Assembly: GCF_018687715.1 (NCBI RefSeq)
Contig: NC_056762.1
Span: 37,528,864-37,592,863, forward strand
Reading direction: 5' to 3'
DNA length: 64,000 nt
Origin: Carya illinoinensis
Lineage: Eukaryota > Streptophyta > Magnoliopsida > Fagales > Juglandaceae
Each line of letters starts with the position of its first letter. The first letter of the stretch is position 1. The translations under genes were made by a program, and so were the position numbers. This document shows, in pieces, positions 10,040-23,040 of this stretch. A model generated the notes under the pieces. That model did no database searches. It was not told the DNA's origin and saw only the letters and a list, made by a program, of their open reading frames with translations.

Positions 10040-12975
10040 ATGAAGAGCGAAGACCGAGCCAGGTCCCTCTTTGGGATTTCCCTCTCAGACCGGCCTATAT
10101 GGAAGCAATTCCTCATTTGCTCTTCTGGGTTCTTCTTTGGCTACCTCGTTAATGGCATTTGCGAGGTTTTTTTTTTTTTTTATTATTCGTGGACTTTTTC
10201 TTATTAATTCTCTCTCGCCCTCAAATTTTTTTTTTTTTCTCATTTGAGTCGGATTGTGATGATTTTGGTTGTTTTGGGTTTGTTTTGATTGGTATCTACT
10301 CTTATCATTTTGGGTACCCTGTTTGATTGCTGAGAGTACGTGGGAAAAGAGAACACGCACTTTGGACTAAAGATCAAAACAGATTATAATTTCATGTTGA
10401 TTTGGATTCTAAAGATGCTAATCTATCCGAGTGATTGTTTACCGGTTTTTGTGTCCTTGGGTTTCAACTGATGGGGGATTGTAGAATCCAATATCTAAAT
10501 TTCGTTCTTCTTTTCCCACGTTTCCCCTGCAAACAAATTAGAGATGAAACGCTTTTTGCACTTTAGCCTTCCGCGCAATTTCTCAAATTCAGTATGACAG
10601 ATTTAGTGAAGAGCGTCTTCAGAGCTAACTTGTACCCTTCCTTTTGAATAATCGTCATTTCTATGTTCTAGGGCTACTGTTTTATTGGTTTTATCAGCTG
10701 TTAATCTCATCTTCTGAATAGCAAATAATTTGGATAGTTTTGTGTTTTCTTTTATCTTCTTCCTTTTTTTTTTTTCTCCTCTCCTAACCCCTTTTCTTCT
10801 CTGAGCACTGACATGCTATTTTGGGTGATCCCAGGAATTCGTCTACAATCGGCTCCAATTCAGGTAATCTTGTATTCCTTCCATTGCCAATTTGATTTTT
10901 TTGTGCGTCAATTCAACTTTGTCAATGTGTCAATTCTACGTTTATTACTTACTCTCTTGGATTCAGCTATGGTTGGTATTTCACCTTTGTGCAAGGATTT
11001 GTCTACCTGATACTCATATACTTACAAGGATTCACCACCAAGCAAATGGTGAACCCTTGGAGGACGTATGTGAAACTCTCTGCTGTTCTTATGGGTTCAC
11101 ATGGATTAACTAAAGGGTCTTTGGCATTTCTTAACTATCCGGCACAGATAATGTTCAAATCCACAAAGGTAAACAGTGAAGGAATCTGTCTTTTAAAGTT
11201 GAACTGTTGTAAGCAGAGGATTGACTGAATATGTCACAATAATAGTTTTTGGCTTCCACATTTGTTGTTGATTCAATTTCGTTTTTGCTATAACTCTGGA
11301 AAATCATTTTTTTAGAACTTTTACGATATTGGAATTGTAACATAGCTAATCTATGTTGGCATCTGTATTTTCTTACATGTGTGTCTGTGATTGTGAGAAT
11401 TCAGGTCCTGCCGGTCATGATAATGGGTGCCTTCATTCCTGGCTTAAAAAGGAAATATCCAGCTCATGAATACATCTCTGCGATGCTTCTAGTGATTGGT
11501 CTGATCCTTTTCACCTTAGCAGACGCCCAGACGTCTCCTAATTTTAGCATTGTTGGTGTTGTAATGATAATGGGTGCTCTAATCATGGATGCCTTCTTGG
11601 GAAATTTGCAAGAAGCAATTTTTACCATGAATCCTGAGACCACACAGGTGACTTATAGACCCTGGGGTTTATGAAAGCAAAAGTGAATTAATCTTTAAAA
11701 AAAATGAATCTTTGTTTTTAATTATAATATTCTCTTATTATTCTATGGACAGACGGAGATGTTATTCTGCTCAACTGTTGTGGGGTTGCCTTTCTTGGTT
11801 CCACCAATGATCCTAACAGGGGAGCTAGTTAAGGCTTGGAATTCTTGTTTGGAGGTAAGAACAAGCCGTACCTTACAGATAGCTTTTACCTTTTTTATCG
11901 CGTTTGCGTGCTCTTGGAATCTAAATGATACATAAATGTGCCCACTACATCAGCTTAAAATAATTTCCTCGCAGGAATTGATGATTTACTAGCTGTTCAC
12001 TTCAGTAGTTTATTTACTGCTGAATTAAGAGGGTTATTTAGTTGTTCAAGATTAGGAATTGGTTAGAATTCTATATAATAACATTAGACATTGAATAGAA
12101 TCTGATTTATGATTCGTATCTTCCTTTGTTCTTCTTCATTTTTCATAGTTAACTTTCTAATGATTAAGGGTCATTATCTTTTCTTTTTCTCCTTGTTGGA
12201 TTGTCTTTGTAACTTTTGGTTAATGAATTGCAGCATCCTTATGTCTATGGGGTGTTAGTGTTTGAAGCCATGGCCACATTCATTGGGCAAGTGTCTGTTT
12301 TATCGCTCATTGCCATTTTTGGGGCTGCCACCACTGCCATGGTAAATATATATTCTTCCTTCAAACTGCATCTCTGTCTGTCGATTAGATCATGTTACTG
12401 TTCCACGTTATTATAGGAATCACTTAAGATCGTTGGGGGATGTCACAGCCACTTTGATACAGGATTTGAATTAGCATATATATCTTTTAATGCCACTTGA
12501 ATGGGTGCATCTAGTTCTGTTGTCTGTACTGAGGGCGTCTATAGCCTTTTATAAATTATAGTAGTTATGATCGTTTTTTCAGAACTTTATTGCTCAAATT
12601 CCGTGGAATATATACTGGAACGTCTTCAATTATCATGGAATTGCCTTCTATGCATCTTATGATGTCATTAGAGCATTTTTCTCGGAATTAACCATTGAAA
12701 TTCTGATTGATGCTGGCATTCAGGTAACAACTGCTAGAAAGGCAGTCACACTGTTGCTATCATACATGATATTTACAAAGCCATTAACTGAACAGCATGG
12801 GACAGGGCTGTTGCTCATAGCCATGGGAATCATTCTGAAGATGTTGCCTGACAACAAACTTCCAGGTAGGAGTGCAGTGGCATCCACGAAGCAGGGAAAA
12901 CCCTCCAGCAGAGTAGACAATATCCTGCTAGAAAATGGAGAGAGTGTAGCAGAAGAGAAAAATCCCTTAGTCTGA
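10040..12975 (+). CDS. UTR2: UDP-galactose/UDP-glucose transporter 2/4-like (NST/SLC35B family)
   Basis: Seven coding exons join in frame to 353 residues: 10040-10165, 10835-10863, 10967-11168, 11405-11647, 11753-11854, 12234-12341 and 12724-12975 (TGA). All junctions are GT-AG; exon 2 is only 29 bp. The product is a multi-spanning nucleotide-sugar transporter, expected to exchange a nucleotide-conjugated substrate for nucleotide across ER or Golgi membranes. Family-typical segments are [23 protein letters not shown], the [14 protein letters not shown] loop, [22 protein letters not shown], and [25 protein letters not shown] near the C terminus. Length fits Arabidopsis UTR2 (AT4G23010) and its paralogue UTR4 (AT1G12600), which are related to animal PAPS transporters, so the substrate is not certain. 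I prefer UTR2 because an SPX-MFS gene also lies on this contig, as in Arabidopsis. No lesion is seen. Confidence 0.9.
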
Positions 12976-13740
12976 AGATCAACATAGATGTTTATCTCTT
13001 TTATTCTTTTATTCTGGTTTTTCTTTTTATTATTTTCCAATTTGTCAATCGAGGTTCCTACAAAAGGCACAGGGATAAGAGAAAGCAGAAATATATATTT
13101 TACCAACACGTGATGTAGGCTTTATATGGTGGGGAATGATTATTCACATTGGAAAATGAATGATTTAATAGTTGGAGTTTCCTGAATTTAATACCACGAA
13201 CCAAATCTTGAAAACAATGGCCAAGGACAACAGCGTAAAGAGGGGGGAATTGTCTTTGTGGAGACAAAACAACGAAGTCGACACAACGAAGATGGATGGC
13301 ATTTTCCTCCATCTGCCGGGTGTTATTCGAACAAGATTTTGATGGATCAATCTTGTTTGAATGAACGATGAATTATCACATCATCATAAATCAGTTTCTT
13401 GTAACCCATTTGTCGTCTTTTGGCAACTCTCAACTACGACAAATGCATTATAGATTAATTGAATTTTACATAGTAAGCAAGTTGGAAACTTTCTCAAAAG
13501 CTTTCAACCCTTCAAAATGAGTGGCTCTAAAACGACTCAATTTGGATCTCAACGAGTGTAAGATTTTTGTTTTTTGTTTTCTTTTTCCATGTACTTTTAA
13601 AATAATATCCAAATCACAAACTTTTTTTTTTAATATTTTTTTAAAATGATTGTACAATAATTATACAATTCATAATTATAAATATCTTTTCATTGTACAA
13701 TTTATAATTATAAATATCTTTTCTTTTTTATATTTCAAAT
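12976..13740. other. 3' region of the transporter gene and spacer
   Basis: It should contain the 3' UTR of the transporter, but no single polyadenylation site can be chosen. A short direct repeat (TACAATTYATAATTATAAATATCTTTT) occurs at 13664-13690 and 13696-13722, period 32 bp. No further gene is seen. Confidence 0.4.
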
Positions 13741-14090
13741 TGGGCTAAAACTTTATAGCACTTTTCTTCTTCTGGTTTTAGGCCCAGGACGCTTTCTGGA
13801 CACTGGCCCATATTGTTCATTTTTTGGTAGCGGAAGTGGCCCCGTTAGCAACGGGCATCCATGTTAAAAACATAAATATTGCAGCAGCACGTTGCTCATG
13901 TGTACCGATATTACTTCTTAGCCCTCGTGACGACCCTATCTAACGGTCTCAATTGAAAGTTCTTTCCCCACCTGATCCAACGGCTCCAAAAAATTGAAGA
14001 GAATAGAGAGTTAGAGAGAGAACATCTTCCCTTTTAACACGCCTGAAACAAAAAGCAGACATTTTTGAAAGAAACCCTAAAATCTCTCCT
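13741..14090 (+). promoter_or_regulatory. NUP50 promoter with site II and telo-box elements
   Basis: Three TGGGCY (site II) motifs are present: TGGGCT at 13741-13746 and GGCCCA at 13781-13786 and 13805-13810. A telo-box AAACCCTAA lies at 14082-14090, about 45 bp before the start codon. This pairing is characteristic of plant housekeeping and growth-linked genes, where TCP-class and telo-box-binding factors act together. It fits a nucleoporin gene. The motifs are short, so the regulatory claim is inference supported by their spacing and arrangement. Confidence 0.6.
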
Positions 14091-14133
14091 TTTTGCTACT
14101 CCTTGCGCTTTTGGAAGAACTCCATATATAATC

Positions 14134-14721
14134 ATGAAAGGAACGAAACGTTTCGGTGTATCCGAATCGAACCCGGACATCAATGAGACGGCCGTGAGTA
14201 TCCGTACTTCGCTCTCTCCCTCCTCTTTTTTCTTACTACGAAAATTCCTAATATGGATTTTTTTTTTCAAGTTTTTAAATCTATTTGGGGTAGGAGAATA
14301 TTATCTGTTCAGCTGAATACCGTACGAAAATTCTGATCGAGTTCGAATTTGTGTACTAAATAGTAAGTACTCGAGCAATGTGAAACGTGGAAATTTCGCG
14401 TTTTTGCTTTTTATTTGGTTAGCTTTGGTGTAGAAGGCTTCGAAAGTGTTCATGTTGAAATCTTTTGAGGGAAGTGAAAAGTGAACTAGACGGTAGTACA
14501 ATTTAGGTGCTTCACCCAAAGTTTATCCGGTCGTTGAAAAGTAGTTCATTCTTGTTAACTTGAATTTAGATTATAAATGTCCTTTTACCGTATTGTTGAT
14601 AATTTTTAAATATTTGATATGTTTAGGTTGGAGTGTTGGTTGAGACTTATTTTCTAATAGAATATGTATTATGTGGAACTGCAAATGTCCAATATCGGCG
14701 GGGTTTTTTTTTTTTTTTGGG

Positions 14722-14756
<35 letters not shown>

Positions 14757-17700
14757 GCGAATTTATACTTTTTGAATAAAATGCCCGAACAGCCGAACAT
14801 CGCTTTATCATGCAATTCATGCTGTCGTCACTAGCTCTTGAAAATATCGTAGGTTTTAAGAAGATGAGAAGCTTTCAATGGTTGCCGGAAAGATTGCCAT
14901 GGCAATAGATATTCCTCTCTTGAAATGGGCTTTTTTAACTGTTCAATTGTTAGAATCTTCCATTCACTTGCAAAATGAGCACAATGTCTGCTGGAGCTCT
15001 AAAAGAATGCTTGTGATTTTATCTTCCCTAGAAAATACGAAAAGGATTGTTAGTGGTTGGCTGTGAAACTTGGTTTTCAGAAAAAGTGACTTTCTATTTG
15101 TTTTAATGCGGATGGTTTTGTGTTGGTCTGTCTCCTTCTTATGTATTTATGTGTCCAACTGTTTGGAGGCTTATAATGGTTCCTCTCGTTTAAATTTGAT
15201 ACAGTTTCGGAATAAAAGAGTAATGGCAGGATCTGCCTTTGATGCTCACAGGGCAGAACCATCTCAGCAGTTGGCAGCAACTGGTCCATTGGACATGCAA
15301 CGGGCAAACTCATCTTGGCAGCACGTGAGAGCTCTCAATACCCAGTTTGCAAGGTGCAGCATTCTTCTGTCTGTCTTTTTTTTTCTTCCCTTTGACAATG
15401 GCATGTATCATGTCATCATGTAGTCTGCTCCTATTCTGCAAATTTGCTATGCATAGGTTTTTATGTTATCATGTCTTGATATCCTTTATTTATATGTTCT
15501 GAAGTACTTCCATGTTCTATTGTTTCTCTGAAGTTGTATTTCCTGTTGTTAATATTTGGACGATCAGTACTTCCTGTTGTTAATATTTGGACCTTCATTA
15601 TTGTTGATCTTATATACCTTGCAGATCGATTTTGATTTTCCCACTGTAAGGCCTGATTTGTTATATCTATTTTGAACAGTTGGGTGCAAGCACAAATGAA
15701 GAACCACCCTGATGAACTTTGGGAAGATGGTGTCCGGGACTATCTAACTCATGCTTCGAACATTATGGTAATTCCAAACCAATTTTATTTTGTTTGAAAA
15801 GTGTTATATATTTCTTTATTTTCATTCCTTATTTGTACCAATTATAGTTATCTAAACTATGTTAATATGTTTTGGGCCCCTGCCCATTTGATGGCTGAAG
15901 AAGACATATTTTGCAAAAGATAATTTTGAGGGTTCATCTTGTATGTTTACTGGATTTACTTTATGTTAATATATGAATGTAATTATATATATGTCTGCTT
16001 TTCAGATTAGTGACGTTTATGGCAAACCCTTTTATGGCTTTATGCATTTTCTAATGGACGCATGTAATTTTATTTGAAGATAGTTATACCCCTTCTTTTT
16101 CAGACTTGGTCTCTCCATTGCCTGATTTCTGTGATCAGCTTTTTTTGCTTAGGATATGCATACTGTAAATATATATATATAGTGAAATGGTTACAATAAG
16201 AGCAGCTCGGTTAAAACTGTGTCTAGCCAGTACCAAAGTAGTTCTTTACTTTTTATTTGTTTTGGCGTTGGGGGGGTTGGGAGAGGGGGGGGAGGGAATA
16301 TCGACGTAAGAGATGAAAAGATTTATTTCCTAAATTTGGTTCCTTAACTCAAACCTGACCATGATGTTTCAATTATATTACTTCTATTTTACTATAAAGC
16401 ACGGAATCTTTATGATGTCATTAACTGTTGCATATTTCTCTTTGATCCCTTTTTAGGAGAAGTTCAGTGATGTTGTCAACTGGCTCAAAGCAAATGCAGC
16501 AAAAGGAGGTAGCTTGTCTATGGTGGAAGCTCAAGCTGTTGAAAATAAAGTGGTGTTTGAAACCAATAATAGTGGGGCGAAGTTATCTCAAGAGAAAGTC
16601 GGGTTTAATCCATCCGGCACCACTACAAATGTTGCAACATCATGGGGTTCTGGAGTATTCTCCAGTAGTCAAACGTCTGGGTTTACTGGAGTGAGCACAA
16701 CTTCATTGAGCTTCGGAGCATTTCCAAAGAATGAAGCCCCTGGATCTACTCCTGCAGGGACAAACACAGCCTTTTCAAACACATTGAGCTCTAAAGTTTT
16801 TACAAATAGTCAAACCCCTGGATCTAATCCAGCAGGCACACCCACAACCTTTTCAAATTTGAGTTCTGGATTATTTTCAAACAGTCAGACCCCTGGGTTT
16901 ACTCCAGCTGGCACAACTGCAAACTTTGCGAATTCATGGAGCTCTGGAGTATTTTCAAACATTCAAAAGCCTGTCTTGTTTGGTGGTATTATTTTATTTG
17001 ATTTTAAGAAATATCTTCTATGATCTTTAACAAAAGCACTAATATTAGAAGCTTTATGATGTTAAAGTTAAAGTTGGTGCTCAAAATGTGTCAACTTAAG
17101 TGGAAACCTGAACTTAGTAGAAAAAACCTACATTCTAGTTGAGTGGATCAAAAAAGTAACAGGCGATACAGGGACGGTAAAGTGGACTATAGAAGGGTAC
17201 ACATAGAGAATTCCACAAGACCTCAATTTCACAGGGTAAACGGACATACTTATTAAAACGATGACTTATTTTAATAGAAGTTCGAACTGGTTGAAAATTA
17301 GAAGTCTATCTTTAGTCCATGAACTGAAGTCAGTCCTTGCCCTTAGAACTTTGCAGAGAGTTCCTGAAACCCAGTACCTTTGTGGTGATAAACAATTTGA
17401 TCAGTGAAAATTAGCTGTTAGAACTTAGATAAAAGCTCAGAGATACAGACTGAACGTTTGTAGTGATCTCTATTAGCTGTTCCATTTTTAGTACAGAGTT
17501 GTATGAGTTGCTTTGATGAGATTGAGGTGAATTTGATTTGCTACTTTTTTACTTTCAGGGAATCAAAGTTCGGTCACTGTTGCTCAAAGTTCAGTTCCCA
17601 CAAACTGTGATGCTTCAGATGACGCAGATGGTGGTGAGACAATGGAATTTTTTTACTCTATTTTTCTTCATTCAAGTAAAATAGATTTATGTATCTAAAA

Positions 17701-20700
17701 CTACCATCCTAGAACTCGGTTACAGTTAGTGGAGATGGGTATAGACTTTTTAAAATAAATTAAATCACAAGGTTTGAAAGTATTCGTGGACAATATTTGG
17801 GACATCGATGAATTTTTCTCTTTTGCTGATCTATGGAAGGAATCTTCCTCTTTTGTAGAAAATGAGTTGGAGCAGCCTAGCAGCCCATCTGTTAAAAAGT
17901 CAGAAGAGAAGGGCATAGTTGTAGTTCATGAAGTCAAGTGCAAGCTTTATGTGAAGGTATTCAATTGTGAAAACTTTTTTTAATAGGTAAAAACACAAGT
18001 CACACTCCCACATGGGTTTGCTCAGCAACCTCATCTCCTTCTCTCATATCATGCAATGCCATTAGTTCTAAAGACCATTGAATTTAATTATGAGAACTTT
18101 TATGATGTCATCTTGCAGAAACAGCATCTGTATATCTCTTCTTCTTTTTTTCAGTTTTAATTAATGCTGTTCACCCATATTTTCACTCAAAAGAACATGT
18201 GTACCATATATGTCATATGTCTTCTTGCTGCATGCATTTAATGATAGGAAGAGATATTGCCATTTTGAAATTGTGCAAATGATAAATTTAGGTCGTTTCA
18301 TTTGTTGGCAGTATCATCAATGAACTTTGTTGTAAGCATTACTAGGTTAGTAGTTACACAACAAGACAGTGAATGCTTGTGGGCTGAGTGTTCTGCCCCA
18401 GCTCATCCATTGACTATTCATTAGGCTAGAACTACTTTAAATTCATTAGATTAGTTAATGTTGTTTATTTTTGCATTTATGGTTCTTGTACATTTACTTA
18501 TCTGTAACCATTAAGATTTATGGGCCCGTGGCCTTTGGCCCAGATGGCATAAGCTTTGTTTAAAAAAAAAAAAAAAAGATTCATGGCAGAATCAAAGGGA
18601 GGATTGACTGAGTTATTAAAAAAGAGACTTTAAAATGTTTCAATAGTTGCATCATACTTAAAAGTTGATACATTGAGATCTTGCTTACTTTTAAAAATAA
18701 AAAAGAGGATGAGATCTTGCCATCTGGCTATTGCTCACTTACAAGTTACGAGTGTTTGTCTAGACCTTATTTTTTGTGTTTTTCTTGTCCTTCAATTATT
18801 CCAGTCAAGCGATCCAGCAGATAAAGATGCATGGAAAGATAAAGGCATGGGACAGCTTTCCATTAAATGCAAAGAGGGTGTTGACAAGGGTACTAAAGAA
18901 TCCAAACCAACGATTATTGTGAGAAACGAGGTATGTTTCCGTAGATTATTTTGTTTTAAATATTAAAAACAAAATAATATTAAATTTTGTTCATAAAAGT
19001 AAATTAAATATAGCATGAAAAGTTTATCTGACAATGGGAGAATGCATCTTGTCATAGCTGTTAGTTTGGCATTTGGCCTTATGTGTCCACTTTTTCTCTA
19101 ATCCTGAATCATAATCATGACACAAAATAGATAGGTCAAACCTTTGCATAATGTTGATTTATGCTACAGTTTATGCTATATAGATTACTCTCAGCTTAGG
19201 ATCACGTTGAGCTGTGATATGTCATATGAATACCTAATTAGTAGTCTTGATAAATCTCTCTCCCTGGCTCTCCCCAAAGTAGGAAATAAATATTATTAAA
19301 CCATATAGCTGCATTTTGATTATACAATTCAAGAGCTTTTTGCACCATTCAAGGAGCATATATCTTCTTGTTATAGTTTGAAGTTCCGATTATTAAATTT
19401 ATTGAAACTGGCAACTTAGATCTTTCCCAAAAATGAATTTTTAGCATGGCTGTCAGCCCATCTCCTTTTAGTTTTGAAGATTCTATTTAAAGGCATAAGC
19501 CAAGTACATGGACGTTTATAAGAGGAATACCTAACTACAAATAGAAAATGAGACCAGAAAACTTAGCCCATTAAAATCTATAGAGGTTATCCAAGATAGA
19601 GATAATGCTTGATGGGAGAACTTTGAGAGTTTTTCTTTAGAACTTTGTGTATTTGGGCAAAGGCTCTTATATTAAATGGAGATAATCTTTATGATTTGCT
19701 TTTAGCCTATTCTCTAGTTCCTAGCTTGTATTTAGATGTTTTCTCTTGTATACTTCCCGTGTACTTGGGCTATGCCTATGTACCTGTCAATAAAATTTTC
19801 TTATTACCTAAAAAAAAAATGCATAGAGGCTATCCTCAAAATTTGTATTGCTTTCCTCCCTCCAAATACACCCCTCTAGACAGCTAATGGCCATTTTCCG
19901 CATTGCTACACTATATGGGCTGCCGTATAATCCTCTCCAATTAGCAAAAGGTCTATTTTCTGCAATTGTGAGAGATGGAGAATCTGTAGATGGTGATCTA
20001 CAGATTCCCTATTTTTTGCACATACAACATCAATCTGTCACAACTCACAATGATATGATGTTTCCTTAGGTTATCTAGGATTTTTCCTCAGTAAGTTTTC
20101 CAAGCAAAACATGCTGTTCTCAGAGGCTCCTTAGACTGGCATATACTCGTCCAAGGGAAGGAGTTATTATTCTGAGATATTAGGACCTTGTAGATCGATC
20201 GAAAAATGAACTTCTCTTTCTCAGAAAGGCCCAAAGAGTCTGTCAGCCCATCTCCTTGTGGTTTGAACTAAAATAATTCTTTATTATGATTTAACCCTTG
20301 TTTTCTCTCCCTTGTAATTTTGTTGTTGTGGTATCATTTGTATTGTTGTTTTTGTTAAAGGTGTGTGCATGTGTCCTTTAAAACTTTAAACTATTGTTTA
20401 CTAAACTTTCTGTAACCTCTACTGTTTGCAGGTTGGGAGACTACTGCTTAATGCATTGCTATATCCTGGCATCAAGACAAATTTGCAGAAGAACTCCATT
20501 GTTGCAATATTCCATACTTCGGTAAAAACATGATCAAACTGCATATTTGCATTTTTATTTCATTTTGACTTAGTTTAGCTATGGTTTACCTACTGTAGTA
20601 ATACTAGAAAGCAATTTCATAGAACTCAGGACAAAATAACAAGCACCATTGAGACTTTCTTTTCCTTTTTTTTCCCTAATATAAAGGAAGTAAACAAAAT

Positions 20701-21543
20701 GCTTTGGGCGGCATTTGGCTCCTAGGAAAGGAGACAAAAGTAGCTGGGAGTTCTTGCTTTACCTATCCAAAAAAAAAAAAAAAAAATTCTTGGGAGTTCT
20801 TACCTCTCTCCTGGTTGTTTTCCATTTGGATACATTATTTTTTCATTATCGAGTTAAAGCTCTGCCCATTAAAAAGGAAAAGAGCTCAAGATCCAATATT
20901 TTTATCAGGGCCTCTGATTTCTAAATACTGCACTCAAACGAAAATCATTATCTTTAATAGCATGAATTCATTTTCTGCAATTCTCACTTTAAGACAAATA
21001 TATTGATATTAACTGTTTTACACACGCACACCGTCACACTTATATATGTATGTATTATGAGAAATGCTTTTTACACAGATTTCATAAAATTAAATTGTTG
21101 ATGCGGTATATTAGATTGTAAATCTACTTTTATTGTAAAGTAAATCTAACGCATTATATAAAGTCATATCAATTTGTCAGTTTACTTCTGTAAGATCTCT
21201 GTGGTTGTAGCACTTTTTGTGTATTATTAGTGATCGTATAACATATACAGATATTTAGAAACATATGCTCCTGCTTGAAGAAATTTCTAATAATGACCTT
21301 TCTGTTACAGATGATTTCGTGGTTCGATCTTAAACAGTAGTCCTTGAATCTATTGTACTGCGACACATATAATGCATTATGAAAGTGTTTTGTTTCTCTT
21401 GATTTTTGTAGGGTGATTGTGATGGAAATAATGGTGGCAATAACAATAATGTTGTGGCACGTACCTTCTTAATTAAGACAAAAACAGCTGAGGATCGAAA
21501 TAAACTGGCTACGGCCATTCAAGAATTTGCTCCTGCATCTTGA
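14134..21543 (+). CDS. NUP50: Nuclear pore complex protein NUP50 (RanBP1-domain nucleoporin)
   Basis: Nine coding exons give about 448 residues: 14134-14193, 15205-15353, 15680-15767, 16457-16985, 17559-17633, 17859-17956, 18805-18930, 20432-20521 and 21412-21543 (TGA). The N terminus (MKGTKRFGVSESNPD...RNKRVMAGSAFDAHRAEP) is the conserved NUP50 motif. In this family it contacts importin alpha and helps cargo release. Exon 4 codes for a low-complexity Ser/Thr/Gly/Phe-rich segment (about residues 100-275) with FG-type motifs and imperfect repeats of about 30 residues (SQTPGxxPAGTxxxF). The last third (about 310-448) is a Ran-binding RanBP1-like domain: VVVHEVKCKLYVK, GMGQLSIKC, KPTIIVRNEVGRLLLNALLYPGI and ARTFLIKTKTAEDRNKLATAI. 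The protein is expected on the nuclear basket side of the pore. The exon 4 donor is ambiguous between 16982 and 16985, which differ by one glycine. Confidence 0.93.
14724..14754. repeat. (GA)n microsatellite in NUP50 intron 1
   Basis: An uninterrupted GA run of about 15 units directly follows a poly-T tract. It lies in the first intron of NUP50 and is likely length-polymorphic. Confidence 0.9.
18524..18575 (+). mobile_element. Truncated SINE-like 3' end in NUP50 intron 6
   Basis: A 52-bp segment (GGCCCGTGGCCTTTGGCCCA...TGGCATAAGC...) ends in about 15 A residues. It is flanked by near-identical direct repeats, AAGATTTATGG at 18513-18523 and AAGATTCATGG at 18576-18586. A poly-A tail plus flanking duplication indicates target-primed retroposition. 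The body resembles plant SINE sequence, but it is too short for a firm family call. Confidence 0.5.
19593..19822 (+). mobile_element. 5'-truncated LINE 3' end in NUP50 intron 7
   Basis: The segment ends TTGTATACTTCCCGTGTACT...TACCTGTCAATAAAATTTTCTTATTACC followed by poly-A, a 3'-end structure typical of plant L1-type LINEs. Flanking repeats ATAGAGGTTATCC (19580-19592) and ATAGAGGCTATCC (19823-19835) match at 12 of 13 positions and are read as the target-site duplication. The 80-codon frame over it is LINE tail and is not NUP50 coding sequence. Confidence 0.7.
21055..21215. mobile_element. Family-A foldback MITE, copy 3 (NUP50 intron 8)
   Basis: It starts GAGAAATGCTTTTTACACAG and ends in CTGTAAGATCTCTGTGGTTGTAGCA, with a central TTAGATTGTAAATCTACTTTTATTGTAAAG. 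The arms are inverted copies of each other and match the other family-A copies. Confidence 0.6.
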
Positions 21544-21879
21544 AAACAACTATAGGCAACAGCTTCTTTACATGGATGACACTTATTTTTCCTCATAATT
21601 TCCTTCTAAATTTTGAGCCAGTTTCTTTTTGGGGCTCCAGGACCGAGCGGGGAAAAACTTTTTGGAGGTAGTCTCAATATGAATGTATCTAGTTAGAGGC
21701 CACTGCACTTATACCATAAGAGAGGAATGGAAGGGATTATCTTTTGCTGCCAAATTGGAATTTGAGCTCTTTTGTGCCCTAATACCTGTAGATGATGACT
21801 GTTGGAGGATTGTATGCATCAATCATCATTATGGTCCATTTTGCTATATAATTCTGTGTCTGGTCAAAGCCTAAGTAAT

Positions 21880-22052
21880 GAGTTTTGTTATGTATAAGCA
21901 AAATTGCATGCTAATCTGCATAACCATACTGATTTCTTTATATTCAAAATTTAAATTAGCATTGTTTTAAATAAAATTTAATTTTTGATCAATCACATTA
22001 AATTGATGCATATATTAGTGCGTAGTTGTATTTATAACTAGATTTTTCCTTC
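21880..22052. mobile_element. Family-B foldback MITE, copy 2
   Basis: Collinear with the copy at 5865-6035: GTTATGTATAAGCAAAATTGC, TACTGATTTCTTTATATTC, AAATTTAAATTAGCATTGTTTT and GTTGTATTTATAACTAGATTTTTCC occur in the same order. No coding potential. Confidence 0.55.
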
Positions 22053-22539
22053 TTTAATTTCTACAATATTTAGCTATGAACCTCCCCTTTACGCATGCAC
22101 AGAAAAAAAATATATATATTTAGGACGTGTGCAAGTCAACAGGCTAGTAAACATGAATACACAAAATCCTATATAAAAGGGTTGCATTTATACAGTAAAT
22201 GTTTGAATAATCGTGTACCACATAAGCTATATGTTTATTGGATTGGCAATATCTATTCTTGCATATAATTTTTACATGTGTATTTCTAAAAGAATAGTAC
22301 TCACAATATTTAATGGCACAACTTCCCCTCAAAGTTTAAATGATCATATCATTTTATAAATATTGTAATATTTACAATATTCTCTATGCAACGTATGTGC
22401 CTTAAATAATCCATCATTATTAGCTATGTTTCTATCAAAATGTATAGAATCACTTTACTTATTTTATAGATCTAACAGGACTAATTCTCTAGAGACGAGT
22501 CACCCCTTTTTTTGACACACAAAAAACTAAGCAGGCGTA

Positions 22540-22790
22540 CCATGATTAGAAATAATTGAAATGATTAAAAATAATTGATTCAAACATAAAAATTAAATAA
22601 AATATTATTAGAATATTATTTTTAATATTATTATTATTTTGATATTTAAAAAAATTGAATTAAAATTTGAAAAATTAAATTATTTATTATATTTTTTTTT
22701 AAAAATTTAAGAAAATTATAATAATAAGATAAAATGAGATGAGTTGAGATTCTTTTCTAATCCAAACAAGCCCAATCGTTTGCATTAAAA
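22540..22790. mobile_element. AT-rich MITE-like repeat, family C
   Basis: Long A/T-only stretches end in AAAATGAGATGAGTTGAGAT followed by TCTTTTCTAATCCAAACAAGCCC. The right end (TCCAAACAAGCC) is the complement of the GGCCTGGTTTGG-like end seen at 2270, which supports a shared element in opposite orientation. Confidence 0.5.
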
Positions 22791-22892
22791 CCAACGTTTT
22801 ACTAAAGTTACTTTTCTCTAATTTCAAAATATAAAATATTAAAACCTCTAAATCATTATCCAGATTGGCAGTAATAAAAACTATACAAAAAT

Positions 22893-23040
22893 TTTATGTG
22901 CAGTCACTTTTATGGATTCATTTGTGCACTCAAATAATATGATTAGTTGTGTATTAAAAAAAGATTAATACAGTCAATCATATTAGTGGAGTGCGTAAAG
23001 AATACGCAAAAATAATTATATGTAGTATTACTCAAAACTA
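22893..23040. repeat. Foldback element of about 150 bp
   Basis: The left arm (TTATGTGCAGTCACTTTTATGG...GTGCACTC...AATATGATTAGT) pairs imperfectly with the right arm (CAATCATATTAGTGGAGTGCGTAAAG...AATTATATGTAG). An inverted layout of this size without coding sequence is typical of a MITE. Confidence 0.5.
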
